DNA of 64,000 bases from Clostridia bacterium (GCA_017462735.1 JAFTQO010000002.1:1-64000), one strand, 5' to 3'; counted from the first letter of the stretch, positions 1 to 7,244 are shown. The notes: generated by a model not told the origin, from the sequence alone. Numbers and translations are program-made.

Positions 1-128
1 AGGTGGCGGCGTTAGCCGTCGGAGAGGTTACGCCTCTCCTGTCAAGGAGAGGTGGCGGCGTTAGCCGTCGGAGAGGTTACGCCTCTCCTGTCAAGGAGAG
101 GTGGCGGCGTTAGCCGTCGGAGAGGTTA
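1..128. repeat. 49-bp tandem repeat, about 2.6 copies
   Basis: Copies begin at positions 1, 50 and 99 and look identical; the third is cut off where the P1 terminator begins. The array may continue to the left of the window. Each unit holds two overlapping short palindromes: GGAGAGG pairs with CCTCTCC, and CTCTCCT pairs with AGGAGAG. They share the middle CTCTCC, so only one can fold at a time. The same unit recurs, mutated, at 2180-2455 and 2912-2960. It looks like a REP-like or MITE-like intergenic element. There are no unique spacers, so it is not a CRISPR array. Confidence 0.85.
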
Positions 129-159
129 AAAAAACGCGTCCCTTTACAAAAGGGACGCG
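128..159 (-). terminator. Rho-independent terminator of the 181-aa membrane protein gene
   Basis: On the minus strand a stem GCGTCCCTTT / AAAGGGACGC closes on a tiny loop and is followed by a run of T. It lies 17 nt beyond the stop codon of the gene at 177-722. Confidence 0.85.
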
Positions 160-176
160 CCTGTTTTATCAGTCTA

Positions 177-722
177 TTATTCTTCTTTTGCGTGGGCGAC
201 TTGCCAAGTAATCTTGGACAGCAAGGCAACCAACCCTGCGGAGATACTACACGCCGCCGCCACGATAGCCCCCGTCGCCAACTGATAGTTGTCGCGGATA
301 CTGCTAATATATTGGTTAATAACCTCTTTGTCGCTATTTTTCATCGAGTCGGGGATATGCGGTTGCAAATTTCCCGTCTGGCACAAGAACAGTACCCCTG
401 CCGAAACGAAGAGCAACATCGTGAGCACGGCAAGTACCAGCCCTTGCTTTTTATTGGCAATCCCTGCGACGCAACAGATGATACCCAGCAAAACCAGCAT
501 ATACGCCGAAAAGTTGAAAAAGGAGAAATCCCAAACGTGCGTGTAAATACTAAGGCTAGGGTCGTATTCGTGATAACTCATCGCGATTTGATAGCCCTTA
601 AAAGACCTATCCTCCGTCTCCACCATGGTCACAAAAAGCATGCAAAACGCCGCCAGCGCCAAAGCAATTGCCACCGACAAGCAGACGTTTTTACAAACGG
701 TAGATTTTTTCACTTTCGCCAT
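177..722 (-). CDS. Four-helix membrane protein, paralog 1 of 3
   Basis: I do not recognise a named family. The 181-residue protein has four predicted membrane helices at about 13-34, 70-89, 95-115 and 149-170, with loops of about 35 residues after helix 1 and helix 3, and basic termini that suggest both ends are cytoplasmic. The fourth helix starts with GAIVAAACSI, which matches GAIVCLICAI and GAILAAICSI in the next two genes, so the three appear to be diverged tandem paralogs. The ATG at 722 has GGAG upstream and its own consensus promoter and terminator, so it is a one-gene unit. The helix-loop-helix layout resembles claudin-like four-pass proteins in outline only; function is unknown. Confidence 0.75.
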   Translation of the reverse strand: MAKVKKSTVCKNVCLSVAIALALAAFCMLFVTMVETEDRSFKGYQIAMSYHEYDPSLSIYTHVWDFSFFNFSAYMLVLLGIICCVAGIANKKQGLVLAVLTMLLFVSAGVLFLCQTGNLQPHIPDSMKNSDKEVINQYISSIRDNYQLATGAIVAAACSISAGLVALLSKITWQVAHAKEE

Positions 723-750
723 AACCGTTTTCTCCTACGTTTCTTTTTTT

Positions 751-779
751 ATTATACCATTTCCCTTATCTATTGTCAA
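751..779 (-). promoter_or_regulatory. Sigma-A promoter of paralog 1
   Basis: TTGACA at 779-774, a 17-nt spacer, and TATAAT at 756-751 on the minus strand: a perfect consensus promoter, 29 nt upstream of the ATG. Confidence 0.85.
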
Positions 780-795
780 CCCTTTTGCCAAAAAG

Positions 796-822
796 AAAAA
801 GCCTCTTAAAAAGAGGCTTTTC
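796..822 (-). terminator. Rho-independent terminator of paralog 2
   Basis: Stem AGCCTCTT / AAGAGGCT followed by T-rich sequence on the minus strand, 15 nt after the stop codon at 838. The run of A and T on both sides could let it work in both directions. Confidence 0.75.
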
Positions 823-837
823 TTATACAATTATCAA

Positions 838-1293
838 TTAGTCTGCTTTCTTAGCCGCACCGAGAAGACCGCTTGCAGCAATGGCGCAAATAAGGCAAAC
901 GATAGCCCCCCAACCAATGCTGTACATTTCAAAGACTACTTCCATTACATCCCCTATCAAATCAGGGTTTTCCATCAACGTTTCTACCAACGGATTCAAG
1001 ATGAAATAACCAGCCGTCAACACGCCGCCAAGGCCATAGCAAGAACCCGCAAGCCCCGCAAAAAGACCGCTGCCAAGCAAGAAATACAGCAAGGTGAAGC
1101 CCACGCCAACTGCCAACAAAATTAAAGGCAACCAGCCCATAATCGTACCTTCCGCCGCGTCAAACGTCACGTCGCTACCCGTAGCGCTTACGTCCAGACC
1201 TTGCAACGAAAGGATAGGCGTAAACAACATAAAGATCAACGCTGCAGCACCTGCCACCAAGGCTACCAAAGTCAACATTTTCTTTTTACCCAT
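838..1293 (-). CDS. Four-helix membrane protein, paralog 2 of 3
   Basis: This 151-residue hydrophobic protein has predicted helices at about 7-29, 52-73, 78-99 and 126-146. Loop 1 is short and acidic, loop 3 carries DLIGDVMEVVFEMYS, and the tail is AAKKAD. The last helix begins GAIVCLICAI, the signature shared with its two neighbours. The start ATG has a strong AGGAGG site 9 nt upstream. It has its own promoter at 1329-1357 and terminator at 796-822. The second and third helices are much richer in glycine than in the other two paralogs. No enzyme motif is visible and I cannot assign a function. Confidence 0.75.
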   Translation of the reverse strand: MGKKKMLTLVALVAGAAALIFMLFTPILSLQGLDVSATGSDVTFDAAEGTIMGWLPLILLAVGVGFTLLYFLLGSGLFAGLAGSCYGLGGVLTAGYFILNPLVETLMENPDLIGDVMEVVFEMYSIGWGAIVCLICAIAASGLLGAAKKAD

Positions 1294-1328
1294 ATGTAAA
1301 AATCCTCCTAAACATAGTTGTTATCATC

Positions 1329-1357
1329 AGTATATACTTTTCTTTTTGCTTTGTCAA
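1329..1357 (-). promoter_or_regulatory. Sigma-A promoter of paralog 2
   Basis: TTGACA at 1357-1352, a 17-nt spacer and TATACT at 1334-1329, directed at the gene starting at 1293. Confidence 0.85.
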
Positions 1358-1380
1358 TACTTTTAACTAAGTTTTTTAAC

Positions 1381-1412
1381 AAAAAAAGTCCCCCCATAAG
1401 GAGAGACTTCTT
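1381..1412 (-). terminator. Rho-independent terminator of paralog 3
   Basis: On the minus strand AGTCTCTCC pairs with GGGGGGACT through two G-U pairs, and seven T follow. It lies about 20 nt past the stop codon at 1431. Confidence 0.75.
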
Positions 1413-1430
1413 TTTTGCTACTTTTGCTGA

Positions 1431-1931
1431 TTATTTGCCCATTTTGTCAAGCACAACGGGGCAAGCCGCGCAAACCGCTGCGATGATGGAGCAGATTGCT
1501 GCAAGGATAGCGCCTACACCAAGATCCCAAGCATCTTTTGCTGCTTCCCAGCTAGCGTCACGATATGCTTCAGGAATCGTATCGAAATAGGAACCAGGCA
1601 TTGCGTTAGTCGTTACCAAGAAGAAGAAGATACCTGCCACTACGAACAAGACGGCGGCTACGATACCGAACAAGTTGCTGCCTTTGCCCATCACGTTAAG
1701 TACTACAAGAACAGCACCTACAACCACGCAAAGAAGGGGGATCAAGTTAAGGAACGAGAAACCTACAACATTCATCGATTCCCCAGCATAAGTTTCGCTG
1801 TAACCGAAAATCGTTTCCCATACAGACATCGAATCACCTTCTACTGCTGCGCCAGGTAAGAAGCACATGATGATTGCAACAAGTGCAAGCACTACCGCAC
1901 CGATAGGTGCAAATTTTTTGATTTTTTCCAT
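1431..1931 (-). CDS. Four-helix membrane protein, paralog 3 of 3
   Basis: The 166-residue protein has predicted helices at about 8-30, 59-80, 87-108 and 137-160. Loop 1 (residues 31-58) is acidic and loop 3 carries aromatic and acidic residues. The last helix starts GAILAAICSI, shared with the two downstream neighbours, and the short tail LDKMGK is basic. The ATG at 1931 is preceded by AGGAGG and by a perfect consensus promoter at 1965-1993. The gene is closed by its own terminator at 1381-1412. No known domain is recognised; the repeated layout of promoter, gene and terminator suggests gene duplication as whole transcription units. Confidence 0.75.
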   Translation of the reverse strand: MEKIKKFAPIGAVVLALVAIIMCFLPGAAVEGDSMSVWETIFGYSETYAGESMNVVGFSFLNLIPLLCVVVGAVLVVLNVMGKGSNLFGIVAAVLFVVAGIFFFLVTTNAMPGSYFDTIPEAYRDASWEAAKDAWDLGVGAILAAICSIIAAVCAACPVVLDKMGK

Positions 1932-1964
1932 TTGAAAAAACCTCCTAAAATATTTTGTACTGTC

Positions 1965-1993
1965 ATTATAGCAAGAAAAAAATATCTTGTCAA
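1965..1993 (-). promoter_or_regulatory. Sigma-A promoter of paralog 3
   Basis: TTGACA at 1993-1988, 17-nt spacer, TATAAT at 1970-1965: perfect consensus, about 34 nt upstream of the ATG. Confidence 0.85.
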
Positions 1994-2071
1994 CTACGTA
2001 ATAAAAAATTCTTCACAAAATCAACATATTTTTTACCTATCCCCTTTTTCACTTTTACCTTTTACTTTTTT

Positions 2072-2166
2072 AACCTCTCTGTCTTCTACGAAGACATCTC
2101 CCCTAATAGGGGAGACATAAGAAGAGAGGAGAAGCCGCGACATCTCCCCTACTAGGGGAGACATAG
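2072..2166. repeat. 95-bp hairpin repeat, left copy
   Basis: This block recurs at 2818-2912 in the same orientation and with the same length. It is made of short palindromes: GTCTTC-TAC-GAAGAC near its left end and two copies of CTCCCCTA-N-TAGGGGAG. A few substitutions separate the copies, and in the first hairpin one T-A pair here is a C-G pair in the right copy. A diverged 47-bp remnant lies at 49246-49292. Together with the block at 2818 it brackets the DUF559 gene. Confidence 0.85.
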
Positions 2167-2455
2167 GAAAAGAGTCGGAGAGATATGCCTCGCCTGCTAA
2201 GGAGAGGTGGCGGCGTTAGCCGTCGGAGAGGTTACGCCTCCCCTGTCAAGGACGAGCCGACAGTATCAAAGCGTTGATAATGCTTTGAGGAGGCGAGATA
2301 AGCGAACGCCGATAGATAGACGAGAGCGTGACCGAGCACGAGAATCAGTCTCGTGCGAGAAAGGTGGCAAAGCCTGCTAGGCTTTGACGGAGAGGTTACG
2401 CCTCGCCTGTCAAGGAGAGGTGGCGGCGTTAGCCGTCGGAGAGGTTATGCCGCTT
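2167..2455. repeat. Composite of 49-bp-type repeat units with a roughly 108-bp insertion
   Basis: This stretch without an independent gene contains degenerate copies of the 49-bp unit seen at 1-128. At about 2253-2360 one unit is interrupted by sequence not seen elsewhere in the window, which includes a hairpin GCACGAGA / TCTCGTGC. After the insertion the usual CGGC-GTTA-GCCG stem is replaced by CAAAGCC-TGCTA-GGCTTTG. The right end (2429-2453) is an ordinary unit and forms the 3' end of the DUF559 reading frame. A structured RNA is possible; I see no coding frame that I believe. Confidence 0.65.
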
Positions 2456-2797
2456 TTCTATTTCCTGATGGATATACTCACAAACAGCACGGAAATTTGT
2501 ATCAACTTCACGATTGCTTATCCTTAATACAGACACCCCTAATCGACGAAGTTCTTCCGTCCTAATAGTGTCTTTATCCAAATTAACATCCTCATAATGT
2601 TGCGAACCGTCTAACTCTATCGCCAACCTTGCTTTGGGACAATAAAAGTCTACTATATAGTTACCAATCAACCTTTGTTTATATATGTGCAAAGGATACC
2701 CTTTTAGAAAAAACAGCCAAAGTTTCCTCTCCCATGGCGTCAACTCTCTACGCATCACTTTTGCTTTTTGTAAATTTTTCTTATTGTATTGTATCAT
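2429..2797 (-). CDS. DUF559 family endonuclease-like protein
   Basis: The 122-residue protein fits the DUF559 family, small proteins with a Vsr-type restriction-endonuclease fold. The N-terminal part has the usual layout of a basic helix, LTPWERKLW at 20-28, then IGNYIVDFYC at 45-54 and AIELDGSQHYE at 59-69. D50 and E61 are the likely metal-binding residues of the PD-(D/E)XK fold, and the C-terminal helix follows VSVLRISN. The start at 2797 has no clear ribosome binding site. The last residues, NLSDG, and the stop codon are read from the 49-bp-type repeat. The gene sits between two 95-bp direct repeats, like cargo of a repeat cassette. The biological role of the family is not settled. Confidence 0.8.
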   Translation of the reverse strand: MIQYNKKNLQKAKVMRRELTPWERKLWLFFLKGYPLHIYKQRLIGNYIVDFYCPKARLAIELDGSQHYEDVNLDKDTIRTEELRRLGVSVLRISNREVDTNFRAVCEYIHQEIEKRHNLSDG

Positions 2798-2817
2798 ATG
2801 TTATCATTTTGATTTTT

Positions 2818-2912
2818 AACCTCTCTGCCTTCTACGAAGGTATCTCCCCTAATAGGGGAGACATAAGAAGAGAGGAGAAGCCGCGACATCTCCCCTATTA
2901 GGGGAGACATAG
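2818..2912. repeat. 95-bp hairpin repeat, right copy
   Basis: Same orientation and length as 2072-2166. Its first hairpin reads GCCTTC-TAC-GAAGGT, which keeps pairing despite three base changes. The second palindrome pair differs only in the central base. It lies just upstream of the DUF559 gene, so it could also influence that gene's expression. Confidence 0.85.
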
Positions 2913-2960
2913 TTTTGACGGAGAGGTTACGCCTCCCCTGAGACAGGAGAGGCGTAAAAG
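2913..2960. repeat. Partial 49-bp-type repeat unit after the right 95-bp repeat
   Basis: The sequence GACGGAGAGGTTACGCCTCC followed by a CCTGAGACAGG hairpin is a variant of the 49-bp unit, so the right flank has the same order (95-bp block, then 49-bp unit) as the left flank. It ends a few bases before the stop codon of the ABC exporter gene. Confidence 0.65.
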
Positions 2961-2966
2961 ATACTA

Positions 2967-5615
2967 TTATTCGCTACGCAATGCCACGACAGGGTCTTTC
3001 TTCGCCGCGCTAGAGGCAGGGACGAGACCGCTGATTAGATTGAGCACGATAGAAATGGCTATCATCGTAACCCCTTGCCAAATCGGCAACGCGGCAAGAG
3101 TGCCTATCCCCGTCAACGAGCCAAGCAACAGGTTGATGGGTATGGATACTAGGTAAGTGAATCCAACGCCGATAGTACCTGCAAATAGACCAATGAGGAA
3201 GGTCTCTGCATTGAACAGACGTTTGACGTCCTTCTTTCTCGCGCCGAGGGCACGCAATACCCCTATTTCTTTCGTCCGTTCTACGACCGATACGTAGGTG
3301 ATGACGGCTATCATGACCGAGGATACCAGCAAGGAAATCGCCGTAAACGCCACCAAGACGTAAGTCACGGCGTCGAGCATAGACCGCACGAGCGACATCA
3401 AAAGTTCCACGGTGTCCGTATAGGTGATTTGCGCCGATTCATCGTCTTTATGATCCTCGTTCCACTTATCTAAATGCGAGGTGATCGTGTCTTTGCTTTC
3501 AAAGTCCTTGGCATAAATCGCTACGCTGTTAGGAAGTTCGGCACCGCCGAGTTTTCTTATCGTTACCTTATCGTCTATTTTTCGTGCAGCGGAAATATTT
3601 GTCAAGTTGCCCGACTGAACCGCATCAAGCAACTTGTATAAGTCAAAGGAAGACACGCTCATATTGCCCGTAGCCGGAGCGGATGCCACAATAGCCGAAG
3701 CGCGGCCATCGGCGTTGTATTTAGCCGAAAAGCCTTTCATATAGCCGAGGCCACTAGGCAAGCAACCGTACGTTGTATCTGACTTTGCTCGTAAAATACA
3801 GGATATCTTCAACGTTGTACCAGGGGAATCAATCGTGGTAATAGACTGCACAGACGAAGAAGGTATCGCTTGGAACATATCTCCCGTAAAACCTTTATAC
3901 CACCAAGCCTGCGAGCCGTCTAATTCTGCTTGCGTTTCATAAATGGCATCATTGGGATAATAGGTATACGTCTTACCGAGCAACCGCTCGTAATCAATAT
4001 ACGTCGTGCTCGTTTCCGCCGTCGGGTCAAACAACTGCGTAAACTCGTCGATGCTGATAAGTCCCAACTGCATCAGCATAATATCCGTCATACTGCCGTC
4101 GTTGTTGACGACAAGGACCAATTCGTCCTCGGCAGTATCTTCAGGGTACGCCTCTTCGTTTTTACCGCTTATGTCGTATACATCGTATTGGGACAAAATA
4201 TAGTCCCTTGCCTCAGGCACCTCGTAGACGGCGCTTTGGATAGTGCCGAACATTTCGGCAAGGCTTGCAAAATCGCTGGCGCCTTCGTCTGAAACCAATT
4301 TGTTTTCATATAAATCAAGCATAGAACTGAGCGACATATTAAAATTCAAACTTGCTCCGCCTTCCGTGCTCAAAGAGAGATCGCTGTAAAGGTTATTGTC
4401 GATTTGTCCGCCGTAACCGTATTGCAACGCATAATAGGCGTTTTCATCCAACGTATCCAAATAATCGACGTATTCCTGCGTGATAGTGTTGGTAGTCAGC
4501 ATATTGTTGCCGAGTTTACTGAGAAAAGAATTGACGTAAATGTGATCGTTGAGTTTCTTTAAGTCAACCTCGTTATTCCCTTTTGACAACGTATCCATAA
4601 TGGAAAGATAATCAAACGCCGTTTCTTTGATTTCAATGGGATAGGCAGACAACATATCCTTTTCGGTCTTCGCTATGTAAGCGTTAAAACCGCTGGACAG
4701 GGCAAGCACCAAAGATACGCCGATGATACCGATACTGCCTGCAAACGAAGTCATCGCCGTCCTGCCGAATTTCGCGCGCAAGTTTCTACCGCTAAGCCCC
4801 AACGCCGTACCGTAAGACATGGACGCCTTTTCTTTGCCCTTTTCTTTGTCGCGTTGCTTTTTCCAAGCCTCGATTTGTTCGGGCGTGATGCCCCTGCTTT
4901 GAAGGTCCGCAATCAATTCCGCACGACGGTTACTGCCTGCGTACGGGTTGCTGTCCGAGATGACCAAGCCGTCTTGCAAACGGATGATACGGGAAGAATA
5001 TTCTTCGGCAAGTTCGGGGTTGTGCGTGACCATAATGACCAGTCTCTCGCCCGCAATTTCGCGGATGAGGTCCATAATCTGCACGCTGGTCGTCGTATCG
5101 AGCGCACCCGTGGGCTCGTCTGCGAGCAATATTTCGGGATTGTTGACGAGGGCGCGCGCAATCGCGACGCGTTGCATTTGCCCGCCCGAAAGTTGATTGG
5201 GACGCTTCTTAATCTCCTTTTCAAGCCCTACTTTTTTGAGCGCTTCCTTCGCCCGTTGACGGCGTTCCTTTTTGGACACGCCCGCTATCGTCAAAGCAAG
5301 TTCGACGTTGCCGAGGACCGTTTGGTGAGGGATTAAATTATAACTTTGAAAAACGAACCCGACGCGGTGGTTTCTATATACGTCCCACTCCTTATCCTTA
5401 TAACGCTTGGTCGATACCCCTTTGATGACGAGGTCGCCTTCCGTATAATGGTCCAACCCGCCGATGATATTGAGCAAGGTCGTCTTGCCGCAACCGGACG
5501 GGCCGAGGATGGATACGAATTCGTTTTGGCGGAAATTCAAAGACACGCCTTTTAATGCGTGTACTTCGCTACCCGCCGTCTTATATACTTTTTTGATTCC
5601 TTTTAATTGTAACAT
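2967..5615 (-). CDS. ABC exporter, ATPase fused to FtsX-like permease
   Basis: One 882-residue chain joins a MacB/LolD-type ATPase to an FtsX-type permease. Walker A GPSGCGKTT is at 38-46, the signature LSGGQ at 142-146 and the Walker B segment ILLADEPTGALD at about 162-173. A first membrane helix at about 288-310 is followed by a large extracytoplasmic region of about 400 residues, and three helices close the C-terminal 130 residues with the FtsX motif RTKEIGVLRALGA. Such fusions in Firmicutes are usually linked to peptide or antimicrobial export or mechanotransmission; the substrate is unknown. It follows the marR gene by 32 nt and has GGAG 8 nt before its ATG, so the two form an operon. 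Confidence 0.88.
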   Translation of the reverse strand: MLQLKGIKKVYKTAGSEVHALKGVSLNFRQNEFVSILGPSGCGKTTLLNIIGGLDHYTEGDLVIKGVSTKRYKDKEWDVYRNHRVGFVFQSYNLIPHQTVLGNVELALTIAGVSKKERRQRAKEALKKVGLEKEIKKRPNQLSGGQMQRVAIARALVNNPEILLADEPTGALDTTTSVQIMDLIREIAGERLVIMVTHNPELAEEYSSRIIRLQDGLVISDSNPYAGSNRRAELIADLQSRGITPEQIEAWKKQRDKEKGKEKASMSYGTALGLSGRNLRAKFGRTAMTSFAGSIGIIGVSLVLALSSGFNAYIAKTEKDMLSAYPIEIKETAFDYLSIMDTLSKGNNEVDLKKLNDHIYVNSFLSKLGNNMLTTNTITQEYVDYLDTLDENAYYALQYGYGGQIDNNLYSDLSLSTEGGASLNFNMSLSSMLDLYENKLVSDEGASDFASLAEMFGTIQSAVYEVPEARDYILSQYDVYDISGKNEEAYPEDTAEDELVLVVNNDGSMTDIMLMQLGLISIDEFTQLFDPTAETSTTYIDYERLLGKTYTYYPNDAIYETQAELDGSQAWWYKGFTGDMFQAIPSSSVQSITTIDSPGTTLKISCILRAKSDTTYGCLPSGLGYMKGFSAKYNADGRASAIVASAPATGNMSVSSFDLYKLLDAVQSGNLTNISAARKIDDKVTIRKLGGAELPNSVAIYAKDFESKDTITSHLDKWNEDHKDDESAQITYTDTVELLMSLVRSMLDAVTYVLVAFTAISLLVSSVMIAVITYVSVVERTKEIGVLRALGARKKDVKRLFNAETFLIGLFAGTIGVGFTYLVSIPINLLLGSLTGIGTLAALPIWQGVTMIAISIVLNLISGLVPASSAAKKDPVVALRSE

Positions 5616-5647
5616 CTTTCTTACTCCGTTTTTGTTACGTTGGCTTT

Positions 5648-6112
5648 TTATAATGCTTGCGATTTTGCCCTTATCTCTTCGCCTTTTTGGATAAACTCGT
5701 CAAATAAATTCAACATATTTTCCAACTTATCTTCCCCAAACTCTTTGACAATCTCTACCAATCCGTCCGTCCATTTTTTCAACTCTGCTCTGCAAAGTTC
5801 CTCTGCTTCAGGCGTCATCTGTATGTAGGCGATTTTTCTGTCAATCTCGTCAGGAACACGGTACAATATCCCTTGTTTTTCCATTTTCTGCACCATTTGC
5901 GACACGGAAGAACGGGTCACACCCAGCCTTTTAGCAAGTTGCGTGGAGATCAAACGTCCGTTTTCTAACTTTGCAAAAATCAGTTCCTTTAACAGTTGCA
6001 ATTCGGTGCTGTTAAACGGAGTGTTTTTATCCGTTCTTGTCACGTCTTCCATCTTTTTATAGATGAATAATATCCTCTTTAGTTGTTCCTTTTGTTTGCT
6101 TGTCTCTTGCAT
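5648..6112 (-). CDS. MarR-family transcriptional regulator
   Basis: The 154-residue protein has the MarR winged-helix layout: helix-turn-helix LISTQLAKRLGVTRSSVSQMVQKMEKQG at about 55-83, then the wing RVPDEIDRKIAYIQMT and a long C-terminal dimerisation helix. It is first in an operon with the ABC exporter, which suggests that it controls the exporter, probably in response to a small molecule. An inverted repeat overlapping its own promoter is a likely operator. The ATG at 6112 has GGAGG 6 nt upstream. Confidence 0.88.
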   Translation of the reverse strand: MQETSKQKEQLKRILFIYKKMEDVTRTDKNTPFNSTELQLLKELIFAKLENGRLISTQLAKRLGVTRSSVSQMVQKMEKQGILYRVPDEIDRKIAYIQMTPEAEELCRAELKKWTDGLVEIVKEFGEDKLENMLNLFDEFIQKGEEIRAKSQAL

Positions 6113-6136
6113 ATCAACCTCCGACGATTTTTGTTT

Positions 6137-6193
6137 AATTGCTTACTTATTCAGTTATAAACAATTATAGACTCCCCCGTGTGAGACTGTCAA
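6137..6193 (-). promoter_or_regulatory. Promoter and probable MarR operator
   Basis: TTGACA (6193-6188), an 18-nt spacer and TATAAT (6169-6164) form the promoter. An inverted repeat with arms AATTGCTTA (6137-6145) and TAAACAATT (6158-6166) overlaps the -10 and the start region, as expected for autorepression. Only one mismatch separates the two arms. Confidence 0.65.
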
Positions 6194-6280
6194 GTTTTTC
6201 TAGGATAAAAATCGCTTTTTCACAAACTTTTCATCTCTCTTTTTGTTAGTGTATGCAAAAGAACCAAATCTACCCCCAAT

Positions 6281-6309
6281 AAAAAAGAAGGAGAAATTTT
6301 CTCCTTCTC
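6281..6309 (-). terminator. Terminator after yraN
   Basis: The stem GAAGGAGAA / TTCTCCTTC followed by six T on the minus strand starts right after the yraN stop codon and closes the run that begins upstream with plsX. Confidence 0.85.
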
Positions 6310-6669
6310 TTAAAACGCATTTTCAAGATGCTCTATTTTTCCATCGGCAAACACCTCTACGACGTCGAAACGAACGCAAACGTCCTCTTTCAGCGCACTT
6401 ACGTAATAAGCGGCGATTTTTTTATAACGGGCTTGCTTGGCTTTCGTCACGCTTTCGGCGGGGGTACCGTATCCGTCGCCCGTGCGCGTCTTCACCTCGA
6501 CAAAGACGACGTACTCCTCTTTTTCCGCCACTATATCCGCTTCGCCTAACGGCGTTTTATAGTTCTTAAAGAGTATCTTATATCCTTGCTTTTTAAGATA
6601 CTTTTCCGCGAGGGTTTCCCCTTTCTTTCCTAAAACTTTTTTGTGAACGTCCTGCGGTGAATGGGGCAT
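6310..6669 (-). CDS. yraN: YraN/UPF0102 family endonuclease-like protein
   Basis: A 119-residue UPF0102 protein with a predicted nuclease fold of the Holliday-junction resolvase type. Visible motifs are GKKGETLAEKYLKKQGY near the N-terminus, LGEADIVAE, and VVFVEVKTRTGDGYGTPAE, where the E-D-EVK set is the likely metal site. The start at 6669 lies inside the end of rnhB (40-bp overlap) and has AAGGAG 8 nt upstream, so the two are translationally linked. The order rbgA-rnhB-yraN is the common Firmicutes arrangement. The molecular role of the family is not established. Confidence 0.88.
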   Translation of the reverse strand: MPHSPQDVHKKVLGKKGETLAEKYLKKQGYKILFKNYKTPLGEADIVAEKEEYVVFVEVKTRTGDGYGTPAESVTKAKQARYKKIAAYYVSALKEDVCVRFDVVEVFADGKIEHLENAF

Positions 6670-7244
6670 AAGCCGTACTCCTTAATGGCGGCGATATGTA
6701 CCGCCGTGCCGTATCCTTTATTCTTCTCAAACGCGTACACGGGGTAGGTCTTTGCGTATTCGTCCATCAAATTATCCCGATAAACTTTCGCCAAAATGCT
6801 CGCCGCACCGATACTGTAAGAGAGGGCGTCGCCGCTGACGATACTCTTTTGTTTGAAAGGGATATCCAGCGTCATATTGCCGTCCGTGAGTACGAAATCG
6901 GGGGCTTGTTCTAACTCCAACAACGCCTTTTTCATCCCTTCTTTCGTCGCCTCTAAAATGTTGATTTCGTCGATACGCTTTTCGTCCACGAGGGCAATCG
7001 TATACCAAAGCGCCGTTTGCTTGATTTTTTCCGCCAGCATTTCCCTTTTTTTGACGGACAATTTTTTGCTGTCGTCCACGCCCGCGATAATTTTGTCCTC
7101 TTCTAAAGGCATTATCACCGCCGCGCAAACGACGGGCCCCGCCAAAGGCCCCCTGCCTACTTCGTCCACCCCCGCGATAAAGAAATAGCCCTTTTCTCGT
7201 AAGGCGCGCTCATAACGCAGTTTATCTACCTGTTCCTTTTTCAT
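6630..7244 (-). CDS. rnhB: Ribonuclease HII
   Basis: Ribonuclease HII cleaves RNA in RNA-DNA hybrids, including single ribonucleotides in DNA. Counted from the ATG at 7244 the protein has 204 residues. The catalytic segments are visible: GVDEVGRGPLAGPVV near the N-terminus with the DE pair, DDSKKLS, LTDGNM and ASILAKVYRD. I chose 7244 instead of a longer TTG-initiated frame because this ATG overlaps the rbgA stop codon in an ATGA arrangement, which is typical of coupled genes, and the family starts near here. Confidence 0.93.
   Translation of the reverse strand: MKKEQVDKLRYERALREKGYFFIAGVDEVGRGPLAGPVVCAAVIMPLEEDKIIAGVDDSKKLSVKKREMLAEKIKQTALWYTIALVDEKRIDEINILEATKEGMKKALLELEQAPDFVLTDGNMTLDIPFKQKSIVSGDALSYSIGAASILAKVYRDNLMDEYAKTYPVYAFEKNKGYGTAVHIAAIKEYGLCPIHRRTFTKKF

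Noticed and set aside
1..128. CRISPR-like array
   Set aside because: Repeats are directly adjacent without unique spacers, and no cas genes are present.
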